Below, one piece after another: positions 9,181 to 17,877 of a DNA stretch of 64,000 bases. A program made the position numbers and the translations under genes. Source of the stretch: Dyadobacter psychrotolerans (GTDB taxonomy: Bacteria > Bacteroidota > Bacteroidia > Cytophagales > Spirosomataceae); the NCBI RefSeq assembly GCF_004349265.1, contig NZ_SMFL01000009.1:124001-188000 (forward strand). The letters are read 5' to 3'. A model generated the notes under the pieces. That model was not told the DNA's origin and made no database searches. It was given only the letters and a program-made list of their open reading frames with translations. Within the stretch, counting starts at the first letter, position 1, and each line of letters opens with the position of its first letter.

Positions 9181-9464
9181 GGGTTCAGGCACTCTCTGGG
9201 TTAAAGAAACGTTCTTGTAATATTTATAAAACAAATTTCTAAACTATTATTTTCTTACCCTACTATATTTTATAAAATATTTTAATAAATCTAATAATAT
9301 TTCCCTTTAAGCAGAAATCATTTTAGTATTTAGCTGTTCTTTATCTTTACAAAGAACATTTGATATCTATTTCTATTCATTGCAGGAAAATTAAATTATA
9401 GGCAAAGGGATTTAAAAAAATATCAAAAATCAGAAAATTGAAGTAACAAGACAGACCAAATCTC

Positions 9465-10379
9465 ATGGAAAACACTTCATTGAAAAAATCAGAAACACTG
9501 GATATCGTTTTAAACGGCCTCATGCGGCGTTACTCGGAACGCGTACCGGATGTGAAAACAATTATCGATGCCATGGTCAGTAAGGGTATTGTTGAGAGAA
9601 GTGAAACAATCGAAAATGATCATATTGCTTTCAGGACGATGGGCGTTCCGCAACTGGGCGTAAAGTCATTTGAAAAAATATTTTTGCATTACGGTTATGA
9701 AAAAAGAGATCATTACTTTTTCGAAGGTAAAAAACTTGATGCATGGTGGTACAGTCCTCCGAGAGAAACCGATCCAAGGATATTTGTGAGTGAACTGCGT
9801 GTCGGAGACCTTTCCGAAGAGAGCCAGAAAATCATTCACAGTTATACCGACCAGGTAATATCAGACCCCGCAGACAGTCTTGATCTTGACAATGGCCTTG
9901 AGGTGGATGATTTTTTACACAAACCATTGTGGAGAACGCCAAGCGCTGCCGACTATCAGGCGCTGCTCAAAGAAAGTGAGTATGCCGCGTGGGTGATCTA
10001 CAACCGTTATTACCTCAATCATTTTACCATCAGTGTACATAATCTGCCCGATGGTTATAGCACAGTAGCTCAGTTTAACAATTTCCTGGAAGGCATTGGG
10101 ATCAAACTGAATACGTCGGGAGGAAAAATAAAAGAGAGCCCTGACGGCGGCCTTATTCAAAGTGCCACTGTGGCGGAAATGATAAATGCAGATTTTGCCG
10201 ACGGAGAAACTCTTCGTATTTCCGGATCTTATGTAGAATTTGCTGAACGCAGAATACTGCCTGAATTTCAGAGTTTACCTTCTGAGCAAATTACCAGAAA
10301 ACATCGCCGCGACGGTTTTGAAGCAGCCAATGCAGACAAGATTTTTGAAAGTACTTATACGACGCAGACGGCAAGGTGA
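9465..10379 (+). CDS. DUF1338 family protein, 2-oxoadipate dioxygenase/decarboxylase-like
   Basis: A 304-residue member of DUF1338 (vicinal-oxygen-chelate related). The characterised relative HglS converts 2-oxoadipate to D-2-hydroxyglutarate in lysine catabolism using a non-haem metal. Candidate metal ligands here are H53 (DHIAFRT), H186 (YLNHFTIS) and E258 (SYVEFAERR), in the order expected for that family. It is much shorter than HglS, so substrate identity should not be assumed. The gene stands alone on the plus strand after an AT-rich 280-base divergent region and ends five bases before the convergent DUF2442 gene. Confidence 0.8.
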   Translation: MENTSLKKSETLDIVLNGLMRRYSERVPDVKTIIDAMVSKGIVERSETIENDHIAFRTMGVPQLGVKSFEKIFLHYGYEKRDHYFFEGKKLDAWWYSPPRETDPRIFVSELRVGDLSEESQKIIHSYTDQVISDPADSLDLDNGLEVDDFLHKPLWRTPSAADYQALLKESEYAAWVIYNRYYLNHFTISVHNLPDGYSTVAQFNNFLEGIGIKLNTSGGKIKESPDGGLIQSATVAEMINADFADGETLRISGSYVEFAERRILPEFQSLPSEQITRKHRRDGFEAANADKIFESTYTTQTAR

Positions 10380-10384
10380 TAGGC

Positions 10385-10684
10385 TTATGAAACCAGTACT
10401 GATTTTTCAAATAAAACATCCGGACAAAAATCCAATGGTGCAGAAATAACGTTGCCATCATAATCTTGCATCGTAGCCAGACCTTCCCAATATATGGTAC
10501 GTCCATCCGTTTTAGCCTGCATAAAAGTATCCTCATTTAATATTTTAAAGAAAACACTTTTGTCTTTATCAAAATAATCAGACAAGAATTTACTAAAATC
10601 TATTCGTCTCACTTCATTATTGGTCCATAGCGCATCGACAGTGAAAGGGCTAACCGATACTATTTTTCTTACTCTTGGATTCAT
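10385..10684 (-). CDS. DUF2442 domain-containing protein
   Basis: A 99-residue small protein. The segment PRVRKIVSVSPFTVDALWTN, then VRRIDFSKFLSD and the closing tract with YDGNVISAPLDFCPDVLFE, matches the DUF2442 pattern, a small family often paired with DUF4160 in bacterial genomes. Its ATG directly follows the stop of the DUF4160 frame (TAA-ATG, no gap), so the two are one transcription unit. The function of the pair is not established; a toxin-antitoxin role has been suspected for such gene pairs but nothing here shows it. Confidence 0.75.
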   Translation of the reverse strand: MNPRVRKIVSVSPFTVDALWTNNEVRRIDFSKFLSDYFDKDKSVFFKILNEDTFMQAKTDGRTIYWEGLATMQDYDGNVISAPLDFCPDVLFEKSVLVS

Positions 10685-10947
10685 TTATTGTAGCGGTTTA
10701 ATTTTTCGTAGTTGCCCGTTATCTTTTTGGGACTCCAGATAATTATTTATGAGTTCTTCCCTATAGAGCTCTACCCATGCCTGAATAAGTCTTGTTTGTT
10801 TTCTGGGTAAATCTCCTATGATTATATACCTGTTTCTATTGAGAACTGAGCTTCTTGTCCTCCATATTCTGCATGAAAATGCGGAGGCAAGTGATCTTTG
10901 AAACACATATATATTACTATTCCAAAAAAACGTGAAATTTCCGGCAT
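10685..10947 (-). pseudogene. DUF4160 protein gene, split by a frameshift
   Basis: The front part starts at ATG 10947 and reads MPEISRFFGIVIYMCFKDHL then PPHFHAEYGG, typical of the DUF4160 N-terminus, but runs into TAA at 10822-10824. The rear part, in another frame, reads IIIGDLPRKQTRLIQAWVEL and ends IKPLQ, the normal DUF4160 C-terminus. Adding one base near 10827 joins the parts as SIETG-x-IIIGDLP, a normal sequence for the family. It is either an inactivated gene or an assembly deletion. It is partner and upstream neighbour of the DUF2442 gene. Confidence 0.8.
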
Positions 10948-11010
10948 TGGTTCGATTATGTTAGGGACAATTGTTGATTAGAGAACTTGGAATAGAGCAA
11001 ATTATCCCTC

Positions 11011-12963
11011 TCACTCATTCACCAGAAAGTAAACCACCCGACAAGCATTTCCACTACTCTTCTCATTTTTATCAGAAGCAATGGTTAAATGCAGAGTATG
11101 TTTGGCTGACGAAAGCTCATCGGACAAAACCAGGTACCAGGGCAAATGAAGCTGTGTGCTCCATTGCGTAAAAAGATCAAGTGTCTGAGCCTTTTTGCCG
11201 TCAATGGAATAAGAAATTTTTCCTGCATCAGGACCTGAAATGATCGCGATACCCACAGCCCGGCCTTTAAATTCAAAATCAAAAGAAGCACCGGCGCTTT
11301 CACCTACCAGCATCGGGACCTCAACAAATCCGGCACGCGTTGATACTTTTTCTTTTGGTTTCCAATTCGGATCTACCGCAAATCCATGTAACTTTTTAGC
11401 TTCTTCAACCGGATGATAACTTGCTTTTTCATAGGAGAATTTATCTATGGGAACAGGCAGTTTTGACACACCGGTTTCTGCCGGCTCTATTTTCAAAAGT
11501 TCTTTAATGGCCTGGAAATATACTTCCTGACCGTATGGTGAAGGATGCAGGTCTTTAAAATCATACTTCCACGAAAACTCTCCTGCTTCGATACGATCGT
11601 AAACTTCTTTGGCAAGATTGATGTAAGCTGCACCGTAATATCTGGCTACTTTTTCGTGAACATCTACTTCAACCGGCTGCTTCCCTGACTTATAAACCAC
11701 GTTTTTTGCAGGTTCGGCAAACGCCATCATGACGACGTTCGCTTTTGGATTTTTAAGATACATTTGCCTTAAAATACCTTCCAGTGCCTTAATCTGAGCC
11801 TTTCCACTGAATCCATTTCCACGGTCGTTCACAGCAGCTTCCACGAAAAGTAAATCTGGTGTTCCTTTTGCCAAAACGTCCCTTTCAAAACGAAATGCAT
11901 GCGGCGTGCTTCCCAAAGATGGAATTCCGGCTGTTATAAATGTAAATTCTGTCTCGGGAAATTTTTCCTGAAGATACTGCGAAGTTTTATCCCGCCAGCC
12001 AGGGTTATGGGTAATCGACCCGCCCAGGAATGCAACTGTACCTTTTTTGGTATTTCTAAATTGAGTATAAGCATTAAATAAACCTTTATTAGACTCAATA
12101 TACGGAGTATGTGAAAGTATCTTTTGAACAGGTATACTGTTGTTATAAATAAAATCGGCAAACAGTTCGGGATGTTCGATTGGGAAATGATGGCCTTCCA
12201 ATGTCTGCTCCCCGCGTGTCATCGGGTAAACGCTGATCGGCCCGCCAAGCTTTAAATAATTCTGAACCAGCAAATCGGAATTCTCCGCGGGTGGTACAAG
12301 CTTGTCCTGTAATCCGATAACATGTAAAATAGGAACCTTAAATGACGCTAAACCGGCCAGATCATTTAAAGGAATATCTTTAAAATCCAGGGCTTCACTT
12401 TCTGACATTCCATACTGTTTCAGCCAGAGTGCCCAGTCGTTCTCAGAACCTGCTCCCCTGCCTTTGCCACCCGGCCAGCTTTTTGGATCACAAACCGGTG
12501 CTTCGGCATAAATACAGCTTACTTTATCCGGATTGCGTTTTGCCCAGCCGTATACATACAGCCCACCCCGGCTGACACCTTCCAGTGCAACCTTTTGTGA
12601 AAATTGTTTTTCTCTGACCAGATAGTCGTAGAAATTATCCCAGACCTGCATGGCCTTTGGATGACCAAACATATCGTTAGTATTTACATAAACCACATGA
12701 AAACCTCTGGCGAGCAAAATACTGTCCATTTCTGTATGCCAGGCAGGAAAGTGAGCACGCCAAATCCATGGATTTCCCGGTGCCGGCTGTTTCGGCTTAA
12801 CATACCAGGCATCTCTGCCTTCAAACTTGAATTCCTGTTTTTGAAAACCTTTCCAGTTGGTGGATGTTTCAGATATCGTCTTTGTAGTTTGAGCAAAAGT
12901 ACCAGGAGTGCTTAAATTAGCAGCCAGTAAAAACAGCAGTATTTTCTTGTAGAGATTCTTCAT
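11011..12963 (-). CDS. Secreted two-domain esterase: alpha/beta hydrolase fused to SGNH/GDSL hydrolase
   Basis: A 650-residue exported protein; the ATG at 12963 gives a Sec signal (KKILLFLLAANLSTPGTFAQ). Residues about 30-290 are an alpha/beta hydrolase with nucleophile elbow GVSRGG and a late histidine in EGHHFPIEHP. Residues about 305-520 are an SGNH hydrolase: block I AFLGGSITHNPGW, glycine and asparagine in AGIPSLGS and EAAVNDRGN, and catalytic DLHPSPYG. A beta-rich C-terminal domain follows. Bacteroidota proteins of this kind usually de-esterify plant polysaccharides; the substrate here is not shown. The open frame runs 44 codons further upstream, but the signal peptide favours this start. 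Confidence 0.85.
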   Translation of the reverse strand: MKNLYKKILLFLLAANLSTPGTFAQTTKTISETSTNWKGFQKQEFKFEGRDAWYVKPKQPAPGNPWIWRAHFPAWHTEMDSILLARGFHVVYVNTNDMFGHPKAMQVWDNFYDYLVREKQFSQKVALEGVSRGGLYVYGWAKRNPDKVSCIYAEAPVCDPKSWPGGKGRGAGSENDWALWLKQYGMSESEALDFKDIPLNDLAGLASFKVPILHVIGLQDKLVPPAENSDLLVQNYLKLGGPISVYPMTRGEQTLEGHHFPIEHPELFADFIYNNSIPVQKILSHTPYIESNKGLFNAYTQFRNTKKGTVAFLGGSITHNPGWRDKTSQYLQEKFPETEFTFITAGIPSLGSTPHAFRFERDVLAKGTPDLLFVEAAVNDRGNGFSGKAQIKALEGILRQMYLKNPKANVVMMAFAEPAKNVVYKSGKQPVEVDVHEKVARYYGAAYINLAKEVYDRIEAGEFSWKYDFKDLHPSPYGQEVYFQAIKELLKIEPAETGVSKLPVPIDKFSYEKASYHPVEEAKKLHGFAVDPNWKPKEKVSTRAGFVEVPMLVGESAGASFDFEFKGRAVGIAIISGPDAGKISYSIDGKKAQTLDLFTQWSTQLHLPWYLVLSDELSSAKHTLHLTIASDKNEKSSGNACRVVYFLVNE

Positions 12964-13109
12964 AAAATCAAAAGATACGGCGATCCGAAATTTACCGGCA
13001 CGACTTACTTTTGGTTTAAAAAAATTATAAGTCACTGCATAAGTCATTATTGGCAAACGTCTTTGGCATGGTATTTTAACTCTTCTCGATATCATTAAAT
13101 GAAAAGTTT

Positions 13110-13400
13110 ATGGATAAGATTGAGAAATATAAGTCGATGGAAAAAATTCTTCGTGAAATCGAGGATTTGAAAAATAGTGAAACTGCCGTGATCAAAAAGA
13201 TCGGACAGATTGAAACTGAAAATATGAATGTAAACATTCAGGATCTTGAAAAGTCTATCGCACAGATTTACGATGGTGCTTACAAAAACCTGGAAAATAT
13301 AGAAGGGTTACACACTACGTTCACCGAAACGGTGTCAGACTTTAAAGAAAAAAATAATATTACTGATGAGATGTTGCTTGAATTTAGTGAATCAAATTAG
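13110..13400 (+). CDS. Hypothetical small coiled-coil protein
   Basis: A 96-residue acidic, helical protein with no recognised domain. It is rich in Lys/Glu/Asn heptad-like stretches (KYKSMEKILREIEDLK, IQDLEKSIAQIY) and lacks a signal or membrane segment, suggesting a soluble coiled-coil protein. Codon use looks native and it is followed directly by a strong terminator, so it is probably a real gene. It diverges from the esterase gene. An ATG eleven bases upstream is in another frame. Confidence 0.65.
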   Translation: MDKIEKYKSMEKILREIEDLKNSETAVIKKIGQIETENMNVNIQDLEKSIAQIYDGAYKNLENIEGLHTTFTETVSDFKEKNNITDEMLLEFSESN

Positions 13401-13420
13401 CGCATGATCAATAAAATAAA

Positions 13421-13459
13421 AAACAGAAAAGCTGCCGGAACATGGCAGCTTTTCTGTTT
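13421..13459. terminator. Strong bidirectional terminator
   Basis: A perfect 16-bp inverted repeat (AAACAGAAAAGCTGCC / GGCAGCTTTTCTGTTT) with a 7-base loop and A/T-rich flanks on both sides lies between the convergent hypothetical gene and the oxidoreductase gene. It can serve both. Confidence 0.85.
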
Positions 13460-13470
13460 TTGGCTAAATC

Positions 13471-14349
13471 TTAAAGTCCGGCATCGTCAGAGGCACCTTG
13501 TGCCAGGGCTCCCCAGTCCAGATTATCTCTCCCCTTAGCAATTGCAGAAATAAACCGGTTTCTGATTAAATCGGCCATTGGCATAGGAACATGAACATCT
13601 AAAGCCGTCTTAAGTGTCAGATTAATGTCTTTTAAACCTAGCGGCAGCCTGAAAGCCACCGGTTCATAAACCTGCTGCGCTACGATTTTTCCATAATTTT
13701 GAAAAATCGGTGCTGCAAACAAAGTCTGTGTGAGCATTTCATAAATACTTTGGCGGGAAATTCCATTTTTTTCGGCCATTGTAAAAGCTTCTCCCATCAT
13801 TTCAAGACTTGCCGCAATCATGAAATTTCCAGCAAGCTTCACTACATTAGCTGCACCGGGATCATCCCCAAAATCATAAATTCCTCTCACAAAAGTCTGG
13901 AGAATCGGTTTAACACGTTCCCTTGCTTCCGGATTTCCTGAAACACAAATGTTTCCCACTTTCGCCACAACAGCTTCCGGCCGGGCGAAAATAGGAGCAG
14001 CAACATAATGCACCTTACTCCATGAATGAATTTTAGCCAATTGGCGGGCAGTTTCAGGCGCGATCGTACTCATGGAAACATGAATACCGCCTTCTCCAAG
14101 TTTCTCTATTAATTCAAGAGAAAATATTTCTTCCAAAGCTGCATCATCCGCCAAAACAGAAAATACGATACCGCCGGGTGTAATTGCTTCCAAAGGGTCT
14201 TCCACAACTTTTGCGCCCAACGCTGCAAGAGAATCCGCTTTGGATTTTGTTCTGTTCCAAACTGTCAGTTCAAATCCGGCTTTTACCAGACTTTCGGCAA
14301 TGGGTGTTCCAAGGTTTCCCAAACCAAGGAAAGTTATTTTTTCAGACAT
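13471..14349 (-). CDS. NAD(P)-dependent oxidoreductase of the 3-hydroxyisobutyrate dehydrogenase family
   Basis: A 292-residue cytoplasmic enzyme. The N-terminal Rossmann motif FLGLGNLGTPIAESL (GxGxxG) is followed by WNRTKSK, which suggests NADP preference. The substrate loop HVSMSTIAPETA and the catalytic-lysine helix KLAGNFMIAASLEMMGEA are both present, as in beta-hydroxyacid dehydrogenases and glyoxylate/succinic semialdehyde reductases. Length is normal. Its substrate cannot be fixed from sequence. It lies downstream of the acyl-CoA carboxylase gene on the same strand with a 71-base gap. Confidence 0.85.
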   Translation of the reverse strand: MSEKITFLGLGNLGTPIAESLVKAGFELTVWNRTKSKADSLAALGAKVVEDPLEAITPGGIVFSVLADDAALEEIFSLELIEKLGEGGIHVSMSTIAPETARQLAKIHSWSKVHYVAAPIFARPEAVVAKVGNICVSGNPEARERVKPILQTFVRGIYDFGDDPGAANVVKLAGNFMIAASLEMMGEAFTMAEKNGISRQSIYEMLTQTLFAAPIFQNYGKIVAQQVYEPVAFRLPLGLKDINLTLKTALDVHVPMPMADLIRNRFISAIAKGRDNLDWGALAQGASDDAGL

Positions 14350-14420
14350 ATTTTTCTATTAATCCGAAATTTCTTCCGGGGTTAAAAATTATTATCAATT
14401 TAATATTCATTATCAAACGC

Positions 14421-16031
14421 TTACACCTGCATCACACCTACGTTAAATGCTTTTTCAATCGGAGCCTGATTTGCAGCTTCAATCCCGACAGATATGATTT
14501 TCCTTGTTTCAACAGGATCAATAATCCCGTCTACCCACAGTCTTGCTGCCGCATAATAAGGTGAGAGTTCTTGATTGTACCTTTCTGTAATTTGATCAAG
14601 CAAAGCTTTTTCCGCCTCCGGGGTTATTGTTTCTCCTTTTGCTTTCAGTGTTGCAGTTTGTATCTGAAGTAATGTTTTGGCAGCAGTAGCACCGCTCATA
14701 ACTGCCATTTGGGCCGTTGGCCATGCATAAATCAGCCGGGGGTCATAGGCTTTTCCACACATTGCATAATTTCCGGCGCCATACGAATTCCCAACAATGA
14801 AGGTGAATTTTGGCACAACCGAATTCGCTACAGCATTCACCATCTTGGCTCCGTCTTTGATAATTCCGCCCTGTTCTGCACGGCTTCCTACCATGAAACC
14901 GGTAACATCGTGAAAAAAGACAAGCGGAATTTTCTTTTGGTTACAATTCATGATAAAACGGGCAGCTTTGTCCGCAGATTCACCATAAATAACCCCACCC
15001 ATCTGCATTTCGCCTTTGCCGGATTTTACCATTTTTCGCTGATTGGCAACAATTCCTACCGCCCAGCCATCAATTCTGGCATAGGCACAGATTAACGTTT
15101 TCCCATAATCAGGTTTATATTCATCCAGTTCCGAGGCGTCCGTTATACATTCCAGAATTTGCAGCATATCATACGGCTTCAAACGGTCTGTTGGGAGAAT
15201 CTCATAAATGTCTTCCAGAGGCCGCTTCGGAGTGACAGCTGCTTTTTGGTCAAATCCGGCATTTTCCGGACGACCAATTTTATCTATGTGCCGCTTAATA
15301 GCGTCCAGACAGGATTCATCATCAGGGAATTTATTATCAGTTACACCGGATATTTCGCAGTGCATAGAAGCACCTCCAAGCGTTTCCGAATCCACATCTT
15401 CTCCTACGGAAGATTTCACCAGATATGGACCAGCCAGATAAACCGAACTGCCTTCTACGATAAAAGCCTCGTCGGACATAATCGGCAAATAAGCGCCTCC
15501 GGCCACACAACTTCCCATAATCGCTGCAAGCTGAACAATTCCCATGGAAGACATTTTTGCATTATTCCTGAAAATGCGTCCAAAATGTTCCTTGTCCGCA
15601 AATACTTCCGATTGCAAAGGCAGGTAAACGCCTGCACTATCTACCAGATAAATTACCGGCAGGCGATTTTCCATGGCTACTTCCTGCGCACGTAAGTTCT
15701 TTTTAGCAGCAATTGGAAACCAGGCACCTGCTTTCACGGTAGCGTCGTTGGCAACAATCATGCATAATTTACCGGATACATAGCCAATTCCTGTCACCAC
15801 ACCTGCTGAAGGGCAGCCGCCTTCTTCCTCATACATTCCGTCCGCAGTAAAAGCTCCGATTTCAGTAAAAGAAGAATCAGGATCAATCAGGTAATTGATT
15901 CTTTCCCGTGCCGTGAGCCTGCCTTTTTTATGCTGAGCATCTATTTTTTTCTGACCTCCGCCTAATTTTACCTGTTCATATTTCAGGTTAAGCTTTGTCA
16001 ACAATTCCTGTATACTTTCCTGATTTGTCAT
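14421..16031 (-). CDS. Acyl-CoA carboxylase beta (carboxyltransferase) subunit, methylcrotonyl-CoA type
   Basis: A 536-residue biotin-dependent carboxyltransferase. The ATG at 16031 (MTNQESIQELLTKL) gives normal length; the open frame runs 28 codons further. Characteristic segments are KKGRLTARERI, the N-terminal crotonase-fold oxyanion stretch MGSCVAGGAYLPIMSD, LAGPYLVK, and the C-terminal HDVTGFMVGSRAEQGGII with GNSYGAGNYAMCG. These favour the methylcrotonyl-CoA branch (leucine breakdown) over propionyl-CoA or acetyl-CoA, but this is inference. No biotin carboxylase/carrier subunit is adjacent, so the partner must be encoded elsewhere. Confidence 0.85.
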   Translation of the reverse strand: MTNQESIQELLTKLNLKYEQVKLGGGQKKIDAQHKKGRLTARERINYLIDPDSSFTEIGAFTADGMYEEEGGCPSAGVVTGIGYVSGKLCMIVANDATVKAGAWFPIAAKKNLRAQEVAMENRLPVIYLVDSAGVYLPLQSEVFADKEHFGRIFRNNAKMSSMGIVQLAAIMGSCVAGGAYLPIMSDEAFIVEGSSVYLAGPYLVKSSVGEDVDSETLGGASMHCEISGVTDNKFPDDESCLDAIKRHIDKIGRPENAGFDQKAAVTPKRPLEDIYEILPTDRLKPYDMLQILECITDASELDEYKPDYGKTLICAYARIDGWAVGIVANQRKMVKSGKGEMQMGGVIYGESADKAARFIMNCNQKKIPLVFFHDVTGFMVGSRAEQGGIIKDGAKMVNAVANSVVPKFTFIVGNSYGAGNYAMCGKAYDPRLIYAWPTAQMAVMSGATAAKTLLQIQTATLKAKGETITPEAEKALLDQITERYNQELSPYYAAARLWVDGIIDPVETRKIISVGIEAANQAPIEKAFNVGVMQV

Positions 16032-16199
16032 AGTTTGATGATTGAATTGAATATCATAATAAGACAAAAAGCCTTTAATCCTATTAGCTGCCTTCAAAAA
16101 TAAAAAGTCGTTCACCCGTAAGTAAACGACTTTTATTCAATGTTAATATGTTTTAAACGTCGGCTTCCAGCTTTACGCCCTCATCCGAAAGATACTTAG

Positions 16200-16781
16200 C
16201 TATGTTAAAAAATGCCCGTCTAATAATTCAATATCCTGGTTCCAATCCTTCGTAATCCAGTCAGTATCCTTCCTGGCAATCATTACTTTCCGGCTTGCAG
16301 TAAAAATCCAGATTACTTTTTCAACTCCAAAATTTAGTAATATCTGCGATTTGATATGAAGATAGTCCAGATCCTTGTCCTTTGAAATATCAATTTTAGT
16401 ATCCACTTCCAAAACGATATTGGGAGCAACATCAGAATACTTATTATGGACATTGGCTGCTGTAAACACAGATCGGTCAAAAATATTTACATCCCCTGAA
16501 AGATTCGTCCCTTCACCCAGGTGTAAGTCTAACTCATTGGTGAGAGAAATATATTTTTGTTCATTCAGATTTCTAAAAATGAATCTGAGTAAATAACTGA
16601 TGATAAAGCTTTGTAGTGTGCTGCTTCCCATAATATCATCCAGAGATTTTTTTTTATTCAAAACCTCTTTATAACCACGGTAGTATAATGGTTGACTGTC
16701 CATCACTTCATAAATCAGCGATTCGGGAATTTCGGTTTCTGTAACATTTTCAACATCTGTTACTTCCTCTTTCGTCAACAT
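16200..16781 (-). CDS. Uma2 family protein with probable frameshifted C-terminus
   Basis: A 193-residue protein related to Uma2/DUF820 nuclease-like proteins; the core APNIVLEVDTKIDISKD and the following FGVEKVIWIFTASRKVMI stretch match the family's metal-site strand and QxxK-like helix region. It is diverged from the Uma2 gene at 226-798. The frame stops after DGHFLT, but adding one T to the T6 run (plus-strand A6 at 16205-16210) continues it as FFNIAKYLSDEGVKLEADV to a stop at 16153-16155. The intact gene was probably 16153-16781. An unusually strong Shine-Dalgarno sequence precedes the ATG. Confidence 0.75.
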   Translation of the reverse strand: MLTKEEVTDVENVTETEIPESLIYEVMDSQPLYYRGYKEVLNKKKSLDDIMGSSTLQSFIISYLLRFIFRNLNEQKYISLTNELDLHLGEGTNLSGDVNIFDRSVFTAANVHNKYSDVAPNIVLEVDTKIDISKDKDLDYLHIKSQILLNFGVEKVIWIFTASRKVMIARKDTDWITKDWNQDIELLDGHFLT

Positions 16782-16786
16782 AAGAT

Positions 16787-16794
16787 CCTCCTTT
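16787..16794 (-). promoter_or_regulatory. Strong Shine-Dalgarno site of the second Uma2 gene
   Basis: The minus strand reads AAAGGAGG five bases before the ATG at 16781. Most genes in this window lack such a site, as usual for Bacteroidota, so it stands out and confirms the start codon. Confidence 0.7.
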
Positions 16795-16818
16795 CCCGTT
16801 TTTCTTTAAGCAATATAA

Positions 16819-16826
16819 CAAATTTA
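16819..16826 (-). promoter_or_regulatory. Putative -7 box for the second Uma2 gene
   Basis: TAAATTTG on the minus strand matches TAnnTTTG, about 38 bases before the ATG at 16781. No clear -33 TTG is visible. Confidence 0.35.
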
Positions 16827-16845
16827 GAGAAGCAGACGAAATCGC

Positions 16846-17814
16846 CTATTTGATCCGCGTAGTTGTATCAGGTACGGATTCAGCCGGGCCGGTTTCTTTT
16901 TTTCCAAAAACAGAAAGATGAACATACCGTTTTGGATGTTCACGCAAATTGGTCATCAGTTTATTGAGGCTAACCATCGTGCTATTCAGATTGTTATAAA
17001 GCGTTTCGTCTTTAATCAACTTACCTGCGGTTCCTTTTCCGGACTGAACGCTTGCCAGTATCTGACGCAGCTCAGCAATGGTGCGGTTAGCGCTTTGTAC
17101 CGTTTCTCCAAGCCGTAAAGCATTAAGTGAATCTGCGAGTGTGCCGGTTTTGGCAAGTAATGGTTTAAGCTCCTTCTCCGTTTCTACCAAAGAAGTTGAA
17201 AGTTTATTAAGGTTGGTTGTAATTGCCAGTAAATTTCTGCGGTTTTCGGTAAGCAATCCCTGCACATCACTTCCTGCCTGGTCGTAGTTTTTCAAAACCT
17301 GATTTAATATCTGTCCTGTTTCTCTGAAACCGGCAGCAACAAGGTCAAGGTTTCTCACCAAAGAATCAGCATGTGTTACAAGCGGAAGGGCCTTTTCCTG
17401 TAACAAAGCCGAAATCCCTGCTTCTTTCATAGCCGACAAAGTATCCCCGTCAGACAAAGCACTTGCGGATTTGCCAAGTACCAAATGGATTACTTTTCCT
17501 CCCAACAGACCTCCGTCGGCCAATGTTGCAATGGATCCTTCGGGTATCGCCACACCTTTTTGTATATCCAGACTTACCAGAAGTTTATTCTGGCGGGTTT
17601 GAAGAAGTTTAATACCCTGCACACGTCCGACATTTAACCCGTTCAGTAAAACCGGATTGGAAGCTGTAAGTCCGTCAATATTGTCGTAAATAACGTAATA
17701 AGTATATGTTCTGGAAAAAACATCAGAACCTTTAAGGATGTGAAAGCCGAAGTATAACATAACAATCGCAACAATAGCCATTGCTCCTACTTTCGCTTCT
17801 TTTGATATTTTCAT
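16846..17814 (-). CDS. MlaD family (MCE domain) lipid-transport protein
   Basis: A 322-residue envelope protein. One N-terminal membrane helix (about 8-28, VGAMAIVAIVMLYFGFHIL) is followed by an MCE domain at about 38-115 (YDNIDGLTASNPVLLNGLNVGRV) and a long, probably coiled-coil helical tail with many Asn/Leu heptads. MCE proteins form periplasmic rings or tubes that move phospholipids between membranes. Short C-terminal Pro/Thr-rich end. Downstream of the amidase gene on the same strand (63-base gap) and near the LptD-like gene, an envelope cluster often seen in Bacteroidota. No MlaE/MlaF genes adjoin. Confidence 0.9.
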   Translation of the reverse strand: MKISKEAKVGAMAIVAIVMLYFGFHILKGSDVFSRTYTYYVIYDNIDGLTASNPVLLNGLNVGRVQGIKLLQTRQNKLLVSLDIQKGVAIPEGSIATLADGGLLGGKVIHLVLGKSASALSDGDTLSAMKEAGISALLQEKALPLVTHADSLVRNLDLVAAGFRETGQILNQVLKNYDQAGSDVQGLLTENRRNLLAITTNLNKLSTSLVETEKELKPLLAKTGTLADSLNALRLGETVQSANRTIAELRQILASVQSGKGTAGKLIKDETLYNNLNSTMVSLNKLMTNLREHPKRYVHLSVFGKKETGPAESVPDTTTRIK

Positions 17815-17877
17815 GAGCTAAAAATTTGCTTTGGTTATAACCGAAGCATAAAACAAAATTATTTGTTACCCGACTGG

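Noticed and set aside
9265..9280. 16-base palindrome ATATTTTATAAAATAT before the DUF1549 operon
   Set aside because: Pure A/T and likely by chance in an AT-rich promoter region; could be an operator but nothing supports it.
10385..10947. DUF2442/DUF4160 pair as a proven toxin-antitoxin system
   Set aside because: Only pairing is seen; neither family has an activity shown here, and one member is frameshifted.
15159..15695. 178-codon plus-strand frame inside the carboxylase gene
   Set aside because: Antisense shadow; the carboxyltransferase signature on the other strand is unambiguous.
226..16781. The two Uma2 genes as ends of a mobile island
   Set aside because: They are diverged from each other, have no flanking repeats or integrase, and the intervening genes look native.
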